Shown: positions 9,674-19,097 of the stretch, in pieces
Layout of the letters: each line of letters starts with the position of its first letter
How positions within the stretch are numbered: position 1 is the first letter of the stretch
Assembly (NCBI GenBank): GCA_030386875.1
Contig: CM059568.1
Location: 14,944,316-15,008,315, forward strand
Source of the DNA: Morinoia aosen
Taxonomy: Eukaryota; Arthropoda; Malacostraca; Amphipoda; Talitridae
Direction of reading: 5' to 3'
DNA length: 64,000 nt
Translations under genes and position numbers: made by a program
Notes under the pieces: model-generated
Databases searched by the model: none
Seen by the model: the letters and a program-made list of their open reading frames with translations, nothing else
Told to the model about the DNA's origin: nothing

Positions 9674-10123
9674 GGTATTTGTTTAGAACAACACACTTAT
9701 TGATTTTCCAATTTTTGTTGCATTGCTTGTATAATGGTAAGCACATCAAAATGAACAATTTTTCTTATATGTACTTTCCCTCACAAATGAGTACCTACCA
9801 AGTTATTGTGGTAGATTAATTATTGTTTTCTATAGCATATCTGTTCAGACAAATCTAATGTGCTCAAATGGACGTTAGGTTATGCTACGTCAGGTCAGGT
9901 TAAGTTAACTAGACATGACCATAGCTGTGATGTAACTGGTGCCATTTGAGTTGTTATCAGTCTTTCCAACCATTACAAGTAGTAGAAAAACCACTATAAC
10001 TTGTTAAATACTCCTTTGCAACAGAAAAAGTGTAGGAGAAAAGTTGTTTATTTTGATATCATTACCATTATACAAGCAACAAAAATTGGAAAATCAATTA
10101 GTGTGCTGTTCTAAACATTTACC
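9674..10123. mobile_element. Foldback element A
   Basis: Two inverted arms: left about 9674-9817 and right about 9990-10123. The outer ends read ggtatttgtttagaacaaca and, reverse-complemented, ggtaaatgtttagaacagca. Further in both contain attgattttccaatttttgt, then tttctt...tacactttccc...caaatgagta and a central acctaccaagttattgtggt. There is no ORF of note. Flanks share an 'aatac' string close to each end, a possible short target duplication. Related to element B. Such long-arm elements are non-autonomous DNA transposons; the superfamily is unknown. Confidence 0.65.
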
Positions 10124-10300
10124 AAATACGAATCTAACAAGTGTAGAATATAAAACATTAGGTAGGCCTACACTAAATATTCCAAATGCATAGGTTTCTA
10201 AGTATCAAATTTAAATGAGCTCCATTATCAAAAACTGGAAACATTTCATCAAAAACCATATTTCTCATTAATCATTTAGTTGCGCACATGCAATATCTAT

Positions 10301-10848
10301 GGTAAATGTGTAGCGTTGGTCAGTAATCGATTTTCCACTTTTCGGTGCCTGAACCTAATTAATTGAATCAAAATAAGCAAGTTTTCTTCTATGCACTTTC
10401 CATCTCAAATGAGTATTTTACGATTTATAGCGGTAAGTTTAGTTTCGTCTTTGATTACGAATGCGCTCGAATAAACAGCTACTTATCGATTTTCGAATTT
10501 TTGTTGCGTGAATCATGGTAATAACATCGAAATAAACAACTTTTCTTTTATACACTTTTTTCGTCAAATGAGTATTTACCAAGGTATAGCGGTTGGTTTG
10601 GTTTCGTCTTTGATGACGATCGCGCTGGAAGCAAGTGCGCATTGCAGTGTTGCTGTCCGACGTGCTCCTTGAATTACTTGCCGCTTCAAACACTGGAGTT
10701 GCGGTCAGTCACTTACCGCTATAACTAATGAAATACTCATTTGAGACGGAAAGTGCATAGAAGAAAACTTGTTTATTTTGATCTAAATAACTATGATTAG
10801 ACACCGAAAATTGGAAAATCGATTACTGATCAACGCTACACATTTACC
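10301..10848. mobile_element. Foldback element B with a duplicated arm
   Basis: The outer ends are near-perfect inverted repeats: ggtaaatgtgtagcgttggt on the left and, reverse-complemented, ggtaaatgtgtagcgttgat on the right. Both continue into cagtaatcgattttcca and gttttcttctatgcactttc. The left arm (10301-10438) is followed by a second arm-like segment (about 10465-10600) closer to element A's arm sequence. The right arm is 10709-10848. The flanks share 'tatct' two bases outside each end, a possible target duplication. The 84-residue minus ORF inside has no recognisable domain and is probably chance. Confidence 0.7.
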
Positions 10849-11943
10849 AGTATCTATTTGTGTGGATAATATTTTAAACAATGCTTACCCTTGATATAGC
10901 CATAATTTCAAAAGAATACAATAATATTTCTGAAACCAAACATAAGTGAAAAAAGTTATTTAATCAAATTTATCTGGTTAATCTACAACTCATGAATATT
11001 GATGTTATTACAGTGACCATATATTTCTACTTTATATAACACTGTAACCCATACAAGCAAGTAGCTCTAAACTATAATTAGGCATACACTAATCAAAGAC
11101 AAATTCTGAAAGAACTCTATCATATTCTTGCACTGCTTGATACATCAGTAATCTGATAAATGAATCAGGCATTTACAATAAAAATTTGAGCTTGGGCAGT
11201 TCAATATTTATTTTGTTATCAGAACTAGTAGATCAAATGGTTTGAGAACCTAATTGATTAGGTAGCATGTCCTTAATCAAACTGAACAGAAGATTTAGGC
11301 AATGAAACCTACTAAGTTATGTTTTGAGAGGTGGAGCATAAATTGCATATACAAAATTTAGCCGCAAGCAAAAATATTCCAACCAATAGCCTTTTATGTT
11401 GCAAAGTCAAATTTTCTGTAATAAAAGTATTATTCCCTAAAAATATTATTATTCAGCACCACTACTAGGGTTGAAACCATACAGGGCTAGCACTTGCTGT
11501 TGTAACTCGGTGACCTGTGCTCTTCATTAGATTTCACAATTAAAATTAATCTCTAAAAATACGCTAAGCCGTTATGCAGAGGCCAAGAATTTTGATGGGG
11601 GCCTGGGATATCACCGTCAAATAGTTTCAAAGGGGCCGGACATTATTTACCAAGACGTTTTTTATCTTTTACTTAAAACGGCAACTAAACCTGGCCCCTG
11701 CTCAATATCTCAATATTTCAGGGGGGCCATGGCCTCCGTGCCCCCTAGGTGCGCCAATGCAGTTCAAAAAATAAATTAATGAGCTCAAGATTTCAGTTAT
11801 TAGGCTTCAATATTAATTAAAAACGATTCAAGATTTGCCCTGCCTCTTCACTGTCGTCTCAAATTCAATAGCACTAGTTATTGACAGCAATGAGAGTGCC
11901 TGCCAGTACCACGATATACAGTACTCAGTGCCTTGAAAACTGC
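10849..11943. other. Intergenic or intronic sequence, possible transposon scar
   Basis: Mostly AT-rich. Around 11580-11765 a G/C-rich patch (gggggccatggcctccgtgc, ccccctaggtgcgcc) resembles ends of some DNA transposons, but no matching inverted end was found. Confidence 0.3.
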
Positions 11944-12293
11944 CTTCCTTCTTCTTCTTCTTGGTCGGGGTGAGGCCTTGTTAAGGCCTCTTAAAGTCTC
12001 AGATCTTCACTGCTGGAAGACCGTTGGACCTGAGAACCTTTGGATGAAGCTAGTCCAATGGCGGTGACAGTCTTGCACAGTTGAGAATTGACACTGGCAG
12101 AGGGCAGCAGCAAGTTTCTGACATACACATACACATTTTGGTACATTGGAAGGAAAACATTTCAGATTCAATAGTGAAGATTCACAGACTTCATTGCTCA
12201 TCAGAGTCTCATCTTTAGACAGAAGCTATACTTATAATGTTATCACATTGAATCTAGTCACTCAGATTAAATTGTTTTATAATATTCTATGTT

Positions 12294-15200
12294 CTATAGG
12301 GTTTGCACTCGACCAGTTGAACATAAAAAGCGTGCTAATGCGTACATGACTCTCCTTTCAATATAAACAGGATTTTCTCCACATCCCAAAACATTTCCTA
12401 TGTCAAATGCAACATTCAGGCCATTACACAGGTCCTTAAACTTTTTACGAGGAACTATATATTTCTGGCACTCGAACAAGAAATGAAAGACTGACTCGGG
12501 GCAGTTGCAAGTTGTGCACAATGGGGTAGGACTCATCTTAAATCTATGCAGATGTGCCAGGACTCCAACGTGCCCCATTCTTAGTCGACTAACGACACAT
12601 TCAAGCCGGCGAGAAGGGAGCATGAACCAAGGTCTGCTAATAGGTTTATTCAGCATATCTGACAAAAATTTCCCTTTGCCAGTTCTCTGCACATTAGACT
12701 TCCATTGAATTGTCCAGCATTCCAGAAATTTCCTCTTCAGAACAGATAGTGCCTCTTCATAATGGATGGAAGTCCAGACTGATTTTTCATTATTGTGGCC
12801 CATTTTTGCCGTTTGATCTGCGACCTCATTACCATGAATTCCACAATGTGCTGGGATCCACTGTAATCTGACCTGGCCTTGAAGGTCATTTATTAACTTT
12901 TGTATTTCATGGCAAAATTTCCTATAAGACGGCATTAACACATTACTTATTATACTCAACGCTGAAAGAGAGTCACTTAGAATAACAGTTTTCCCCAACC
13001 ATTGTCTATTCAGCCAAACATAATGCAAAGCTTGTAGTATAGCAAATAGCTCTGCTCCAACTACAGAGTGATTAGGATTCATTAGCCAAGCAGTTGCCTT
13101 GTTCTGAACAGGTAGGTACATAGCTGCTGCAACAGAACCATCTGTTTTGGACCCATCTGTATATATGACATTGAAATCAGGATATTTACAACCAAGAAAA
13201 TCGGTAAACAGATCATTAACAGTTACAACAGAAGGGTACTTAAAACTAGGACAGCACAATGATATCAAATGAGATATGTCAACATTTGGACACACTAAAG
13301 GGATATATGGACTCCATGACAAATGCAAATGTTGGAGATTTAAGGCTCGCCATAGGTTTGAATATCTGTATGAATAAGTTTCAGATGGCCTGTTACTTGT
13401 GAGTGCCAAGGTTGAATTTAACTCTTTTGCATCTACAGGACCTCCAACAACACGCAAGCACCATTTCATATATAAGAACTGAAGATACAGCCTTAATGGC
13501 ATCATAAATGCTTCCACCTCCATAGAACTGACAGGAGTTGTCCTGCGTGCTCCTAGCATATACCTCAGAGCCGCGTTTTGTATAACATTAAGTGATTTCA
13601 TATGAGACTCTGGAAATTCAGGAAACACCACATGGCCATATACCAACTTGCTACGAATAAATGACACATATAAATTTCGCAAAACTTTACGAGATGATCC
13701 CCAAGAAACACCTGCCAGAGCTTTCATAATTTGTACTCTACGCATACATTCTGCTTTAGTGTGCTTTATATGTGGTTGCAGTGTTAATTTGGGTGCATCA
13801 AAGATCACTCCTAATACTCTTTGTTGGTTAGTACTCTTCAGCTGGTGGTTCAGCAATTTTAGACTAACATGTGGTATAAGTCTCTTTGAAGTAAAGACTT
13901 GGTATGAACATTTACAAGGGTTAATTGACAGTTTCCACTTTTGGAGCCACAAAGATAACACATTTAGATATTTTTGGAGTTTTCCCTGTACTTGAGCAAG
14001 TGATGATCCATAAGACAATAATGTTATATCATCTGCATATGAAATAACTCTCACTCCACTAGATTGGGGGATGTCACACAGCATCACGTTAAACAGGGTA
14101 GGGCTCAATACTGCTCCCTGCGGCAAGCCACACTCCAAACTTTTATCCAATGAATATTCATTGTTAACACGAACCCTCACGCTACGTCCTGTCAAATATG
14201 CCCTTAGCCATCTCACAGTGCGTACATCACATCCCAAATGTAACAATTTAAACAGCAATCCTGCATGCCAAACACAATCATAGGCACTTTCTATATCAAG
14301 ATACACAGATACACAATACATCCTATTATATAGAGAATGAGATATAGATTGGTACATAAGAGCAAGAGCATCATTGGTTGATCTCCCCTTCCGAAATCCT
14401 GTTTGAAAACAGTTAAACACATGTCCGGACTCCAAGAAATGTTCCAGTCGGTTCTTGATGAGTCTTTCCATTAATTTACCAACACAGGGTAACAATGTGA
14501 TTGGTCGGTAACCTTCAACAGTGGAATGATCCTTGTTTGGCTTCTTAATTGGGCAAATGATCCCAACTTTCCACTCATACGGGACAGATGCAGAGAAGAA
14601 ACTTGTGTTGTACAGGTCAAGTAGCTCCTCCACATAATCTTCAGGGAGATGTTGCAAGAAGATATTTGGGATTTTATCATGTCCAGGACTGGTTTGCCTG
14701 AGGCTTCTAATTGCTTGAGCTATTTCTCCTTTTGTGAATGGTGAATTATATTTGGTTTCAATGATCTGATCTGTCAACATACTGGAAACATTCTTCATTG
14801 TGAGTTGTGAGTTACTATCAGCTGTATCAATTTTATGTCTTGTAAAGTGCTCAAGCAGTTTTTCAGCCTTACTTGTAGCAGAATCGCTGATTTCTCCAAC
14901 CGGTACTGAGGAGATTGTGCTATGACTTCCCTTCATAGAACGGATGGTCTGCCACACTCTTCCAACTGGGATGTTGGCATCTAGAGAGTTGGTAAATTTT
15001 TGCCAACTTTCTACTTTCTTCTTCTTTATTACATTTTTTGCTATTGCTGTAGTACGACGATAGTTTATAAGATTTTCCAATGTTGGTGATTTTGCAAGGA
15101 TATTTTGAGACTTTCGTCTCTTTGCTACTGCTTTTGAGCATTCGCCATCCCACCATGGAGTGCTCCTATGACACCTGATGGTGCCTGTGGTCTGCGGGAT

Positions 15201-16094
15201 ATGTTGACCTGATACAGCTAGTATTCTTGAGGCAAGTGAATCATACAATGATTCAGCAGAAGTAGGCTTGGTTCCATCATATTTAGATTTTTGTAGTGAG
15301 GTTTTCCACTCCAGCCAATTTGCTTCCTTGAGCTTCCAGCACTGTTGACCTCTTACATCACATTTACAAATGGAAACACTAAAACAACATTCAATAGGAA
15401 AATGGTCACTACCCAAGTCCGGACCTCTAGTCAACTGGCCACAATTTAACAGATTCATTGAAACAAGGCACAAATCTAGAGTGGAAGTAGTCCCAACTCG
15501 TTTGTCAATATAGGTAGGCAAATCAGGGGGGTTTAAAACCCCAACTGGGCACTGATCCAATAAACCTAACAAACTCTGACCAGTTTGATTTAGTCTCATC
15601 CTATGATCCCACATAGGAGAGTGGGCATTGTAATCACCAATCATTATAAATTTACTATTCAATTGTGAAAAATAATGCAGAAATTCTGAGACCAATACAT
15701 TACAGTTAGGATTATACAAATTAATCACATCAATACTACCTAATCTTGTACACACTTCTATTGCTAGCAGCTCAAGTTTACCCTGTTGACATGGATTCAA
15801 AGGTTTTACCCTAAAAGGTATATCGCCTCGTACCAAGATGCCAAGACCCCCTCTGTTCCCATTTTGTCGATGATGCCAAATGCATTGATATCCCACAAAT
15901 TTAGGCTCATGAGAATAAATCCAAGTTTCGCATAGGCATACAACATCTGGTTTTTTGGTATATAAATATAACTTAAGCTCTGACAATTTATCACGTATTC
16001 CATTACAGTTGAATTGATATAATAGGAACTTTTTTTCTGATACAGTGTTTCTTTTCAATTTCTGATCCACAATTTTAAAAGGCCTATTTGCCAT
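12294..16094 (-). CDS. I-like LINE ORF2: endonuclease, reverse transcriptase, RNase H
   Basis: A multidomain polyprotein of about 1,266 residues from the ATG at 16094. It acts in nuclear target-primed reverse transcription: it nicks target DNA and copies the element RNA. In order, counting from the frame's first ATG at 16139: APE-type endonuclease (about 40-260; FNCNGIRDK, LCETW, GDYNAHSPMWD, SDHFPIE); reverse transcriptase (about 470-780; GYRPITLLP, FRKGRSTNDAL, GLPQGAVLSPTLFN, catalytic SYADD near 701); RNase H (about 990-1110; IYTDGS, GAELFAIL, LSDSLSAL, IPAHCGIHGNEVAD); and a C-terminal Cys/His motif CTTCNCPESVFHFLFEC near 1208. An in-frame ATG lies 45 bases further upstream, but ATGGCAAATAG overlaps the ORF1 stop and suggests coupled reinitiation. 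No internal stop or frameshift is present. Confidence 0.9.
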   Translation of the reverse strand: MANRPFKIVDQKLKRNTVSEKKFLLYQFNCNGIRDKLSELKLYLYTKKPDVVCLCETWIYSHEPKFVGYQCIWHHRQNGNRGGLGILVRGDIPFRVKPLNPCQQGKLELLAIEVCTRLGSIDVINLYNPNCNVLVSEFLHYFSQLNSKFIMIGDYNAHSPMWDHRMRLNQTGQSLLGLLDQCPVGVLNPPDLPTYIDKRVGTTSTLDLCLVSMNLLNCGQLTRGPDLGSDHFPIECCFSVSICKCDVRGQQCWKLKEANWLEWKTSLQKSKYDGTKPTSAESLYDSLASRILAVSGQHIPQTTGTIRCHRSTPWWDGECSKAVAKRRKSQNILAKSPTLENLINYRRTTAIAKNVIKKKKVESWQKFTNSLDANIPVGRVWQTIRSMKGSHSTISSVPVGEISDSATSKAEKLLEHFTRHKIDTADSNSQLTMKNVSSMLTDQIIETKYNSPFTKGEIAQAIRSLRQTSPGHDKIPNIFLQHLPEDYVEELLDLYNTSFFSASVPYEWKVGIICPIKKPNKDHSTVEGYRPITLLPCVGKLMERLIKNRLEHFLESGHVFNCFQTGFRKGRSTNDALALMYQSISHSLYNRMYCVSVYLDIESAYDCVWHAGLLFKLLHLGCDVRTVRWLRAYLTGRSVRVRVNNEYSLDKSLECGLPQGAVLSPTLFNVMLCDIPQSSGVRVISYADDITLLSYGSSLAQVQGKLQKYLNVLSLWLQKWKLSINPCKCSYQVFTSKRLIPHVSLKLLNHQLKSTNQQRVLGVIFDAPKLTLQPHIKHTKAECMRRVQIMKALAGVSWGSSRKVLRNLYVSFIRSKLVYGHVVFPEFPESHMKSLNVIQNAALRYMLGARRTTPVSSMEVEAFMMPLRLYLQFLYMKWCLRVVGGPVDAKELNSTLALTSNRPSETYSYRYSNLWRALNLQHLHLSWSPYIPLVCPNVDISHLISLCCPSFKYPSVVTVNDLFTDFLGCKYPDFNVIYTDGSKTDGSVAAAMYLPVQNKATAWLMNPNHSVVGAELFAILQALHYVWLNRQWLGKTVILSDSLSALSIISNVLMPSYRKFCHEIQKLINDLQGQVRLQWIPAHCGIHGNEVADQTAKMGHNNEKSVWTSIHYEEALSVLKRKFLECWTIQWKSNVQRTGKGKFLSDMLNKPISRPWFMLPSRRLECVVSRLRMGHVGVLAHLHRFKMSPTPLCTTCNCPESVFHFLFECQKYIVPRKKFKDLCNGLNVAFDIGNVLGCGENPVYIERRVMYALARFLCSTGRVQTL

Positions 16095-17865
16095 TTTTCT
16101 TCTTTGTTCTGCTAAATTGCTGCCTGTTTGAGAATACACTCTTGGATCCTGGACACTTGATTTTGGGATCTTGGTTCTTCATTGATGCTTCAAGGGGAGG
16201 ATTAGTTTCCTTTGATTTTACGCCTTGTTTGCAGGTTTCAGGAGGATCACTTCTTTCCTTTGATGTTAGTGTTGGGTTTTCTTCCAAAGTTGACTCAGCA
16301 GCAATTGTTTCTCTTGAATGATATTCATTTAAGATTGTTTCTCCAGTTTTGAGGCCAAAGTGGTTTCTGATCATACCCAGAATTAGTAGATCTTTTTCTC
16401 TTTTATTTTCTAGAGACAAGTTCACTGAAAAAATTTCCAAGAGAAATTTTCCTAATTTAAAGAGGATTTTTTCTAGCACATTATCAACATGCTTCTCACA
16501 CTTTTCCATGATCTCTGCTTCCCGGAGAACTGGGTCTTGATTTTCAGAGTATCCCACAGCTACAGCCTGAGTGGCCTGATTGGCTGCAACACCAAGTGCT
16601 GAGGCATAAGTCCTAGGTTTATTTGGGACTCTTCTGGGTAAGTAATATGATCCTTGAGTTTGGTGAACTTCTGCTTCAACATCAAAGGTATTTGGTCTTG
16701 ATTTGTCTGCAACTGATGTCTCCATTTCTGTTAGCTGATGCTGTGTTTGAGACTGCTTTGTGCTCTGCTGTGATATTTCGATGTTTCCCCGCCCGGTCTT
16801 CTGCAGTAATGCACTTCTTGCTTCATTGAAAGAGAAACCTTCTCTCATAAGTTGCTGTAGCCTTGAAGCATCTTGTACATATTTGCATTCACGTGAGCTA
16901 GCCACATGTGGGCCCAGGCAGTTTGCACACCTTGGGGACCCAGCATCACATTCCTCTTTTTGATGATTGCCACCACAGACCAGACATCTCTGAGTCGCTG
17001 CGCATCCACTTGCAAGATGGCCTAGCCTCTGGCAACGGTAGCACCGTAGTGGAGGTGGCACAAAAGGCCTCACCTGAAATGACACAAGGTCAATTTTCAA
17101 AGCCCGAGGCAGGTATGGCCCAGCAAAGGCAACTTTGACTGAGAGTGATGGCTCTTTCTTACCACTGCTAAATTTGTTTAACCTATAGAGACGCAGGACA
17201 GTGTGGCCCACACATTTCACTGATGGAAGCAGCTCTTCAGGGTCTAACTCTGTATCAATTGGCCCAATGACCCCAAAGCTTACCTCTCCTACATCCATAG
17301 AAGGCTGATAGCACAGAACAGCAAACTTTCCAATGTGGTCCACTGATAAAAGGTCTCCAATACCGGCAGCATCCGCACTAAGAAACTCCACTGCAACAAT
17401 GTTCCTCCGCTTATTCACTCTAACATCCTTAACTGTGGAATAGTCAAGAATGTCCTTCAGCCCTCTTGCTAGGTTCAGAGGATCCAGGGTTATTTTCTTC
17501 TCATCTGCTCCAAAATATGTTTCATTTGATGCTTGCGGTTGAGAAATAAGCACAGTTGTGCCAGCTCCCTGAGACACAAGAGTCTTGTTAGTAGGGAATG
17601 TTTTCTGCAAGTTTTGCCTCACCTTTTTTGTTACGTCCTCCGCTGTATCACTTACATCTGATTCCACTTTGCCTCTTGGTCTCTTGGAACGCCTGTTAGG
17701 CTCAAACCATGAGCCAGCTACGGCCGATTCGTTGGCGTCCATTTGTTCTGTGGAACTATCCTCGCTTGACGGTGGTTCTCGATCATTGATCTCTAGCATT
17801 GCAGGCGTTATCACCGGCTCTTCTTCTGCAGTAAATAGATTGCTTCTATTTTTCACAGAAGCCAT
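16084..17865 (-). CDS. I-like LINE ORF1, gag-like RNA-binding protein
   Basis: A 593-residue nucleocapsid-like protein that would bind element RNA into particles. The N-terminal part is acidic and basic with a likely nuclear signal, RRSKRPRGK. The C-terminal half has three zinc knuckles in a row near residues 273-330: CYRCQRLGHLASGC, CLVCGGNHQKEEC and CANCLGPHVASSREC. This triple-knuckle layout is typical of ORF1 in I, Jockey and related LINEs. The frame is fully open and ends in KKKNGK-stop, overlapping the ORF2 start by 11 bases. No esterase or coiled-coil domain was recognised. Confidence 0.88.
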   Translation of the reverse strand: MASVKNRSNLFTAEEEPVITPAMLEINDREPPSSEDSSTEQMDANESAVAGSWFEPNRRSKRPRGKVESDVSDTAEDVTKKVRQNLQKTFPTNKTLVSQGAGTTVLISQPQASNETYFGADEKKITLDPLNLARGLKDILDYSTVKDVRVNKRRNIVAVEFLSADAAGIGDLLSVDHIGKFAVLCYQPSMDVGEVSFGVIGPIDTELDPEELLPSVKCVGHTVLRLYRLNKFSSGKKEPSLSVKVAFAGPYLPRALKIDLVSFQVRPFVPPPLRCYRCQRLGHLASGCAATQRCLVCGGNHQKEECDAGSPRCANCLGPHVASSRECKYVQDASRLQQLMREGFSFNEARSALLQKTGRGNIEISQQSTKQSQTQHQLTEMETSVADKSRPNTFDVEAEVHQTQGSYYLPRRVPNKPRTYASALGVAANQATQAVAVGYSENQDPVLREAEIMEKCEKHVDNVLEKILFKLGKFLLEIFSVNLSLENKREKDLLILGMIRNHFGLKTGETILNEYHSRETIAAESTLEENPTLTSKERSDPPETCKQGVKSKETNPPLEASMKNQDPKIKCPGSKSVFSNRQQFSRTKKKNGK

Positions 17866-18050
17866 ATTTTTGAATAAGTCTCCTCCTATGGAGGAAACTT
17901 ACACTTGGATATGTTTTAATATCAGTCGCAGCCTTACGTCCCGACAACTCGAAACAGGTTTTCACACACACTCTGCCTTCCTCGGTGGTGCTTTCTCAGC
18001 GGCCAAAATTGCATTTGGCATCAACGAGCGGAGTCGGACCCTATGTTTCG

Positions 18051-19097
18051 TGTTATGTAATTTTCCAATCTTTAGTGAATTGGCAACTAAATTTATTTCT
18101 GACGAACCTACTGAAATTATCATAAAAGAAAAAATTGACCTAATTAACTACATTAAGGTCAAATATTAATCAAGATCACGATAAACCGGGATCAAGATCT
18201 TTTTGATTCGAAGAATGGAAAGTTTTCCGTGCAACGCATTTATGGCAACGCTGTTACATTATATCTACCTGTTACCAAGGAGCACGGTTGAGATAAAGCG
18301 TTACGTAATCAGTGACGATTGATTCCAAGGGCACTAGTTTGATGTCAATAATATTGATTATATTAAGTTGAATAATTAATTCGTTGGAGAATTATGAATG
18401 AAAATATAGGCAATTTACGTATAAAATATGCATATATATAGGTTTAATTTTTTTTCACCTATTTATACAATCATTTTGGTTTCACATAATTTAATATAAC
18501 GTGTTTTACAACATAATGGAAGAATCATAGGCTTCATGTTCAATTCCGGAACTGTTCAGTGTTAAGGCCATTTTACACTGACGGTGTCTGATGGTGTCTG
18601 GAATGAGTCTATGAACTTTGAACTTCTCCCAAATGGGAAAATGATTTAATTTGACTTAAAGGTTGAATATTGAGTCATTTATCAAGTGACAAGGAAGATG
18701 TTCTTTAACTACTTTTGGGTCACCAGTGCTCGGGGTAGAGCACACCTAATTGTTAGCGACTTAATCTGACTCAGAAGGGGTTTAGGTGTGGGTAATTCGA
18801 GTTGCCTTACTGGCACCTAATTTTCACTTGCCCTATTGACCTCTGCAGGATAATGAAGGAACTGTATACTCTCGCCTTGTATTTATTTTGTTGACTCTGA
18901 GTGCCGTGACTACGGCAGCAGCATGGAGATCCACTTCTTGAGGAAGGAGGTCCGGGTCCAGTGAGTAGCTGCACTTCAGCAGGTGCCGCGGCTCGAGGGA
19001 ATCCGGGGAGGATCCCGGCGAGAGTGGATTTGTTAGTATAATATTCCGCAGGTGCGGTAACCGTTTTGGGTAAATGAGTATCGTGAAGGAGGTAGTT
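18051..19097. other. Spacer between two LINEs
   Basis: AT-rich. A short duplicated phrase (ggtgtctgatggtgtctgga) sits at about 18582-18602. No coding evidence. Confidence 0.4.

Larger units (their letters stand above)
11944..18050 (-). mobile_element. Apparently full-length I-like non-LTR retrotransposon
   Basis: The element reads on the minus strand. It has a GC-richer 5' leader (about 18050-17866), a gag-like ORF1 (17865-16084), ORF2 with endonuclease, reverse transcriptase and RNase H (12294-16094), a 3' UTR of about 330 bp and a short GAA-type tail at 11944-11961. Both ORFs are open from start to stop. ORF1 with CCHC knuckles together with ORF2 carrying an APE endonuclease and RNase H points to the I-like group. 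The exact 5' end is a guess based on where composition changes. No target duplication was paired. Confidence 0.85.

Noticed and set aside
10439..10693. 84-codon minus ORF as a possible first exon of ACADM
   Set aside because: It lies inside foldback element B, has no transit-peptide pattern joined to exon 2 and no suitable donor in phase.
11580..11765. GC-rich patch resembling the end of a DNA transposon
   Set aside because: No matching inverted end or target duplication could be paired, so no element is called.
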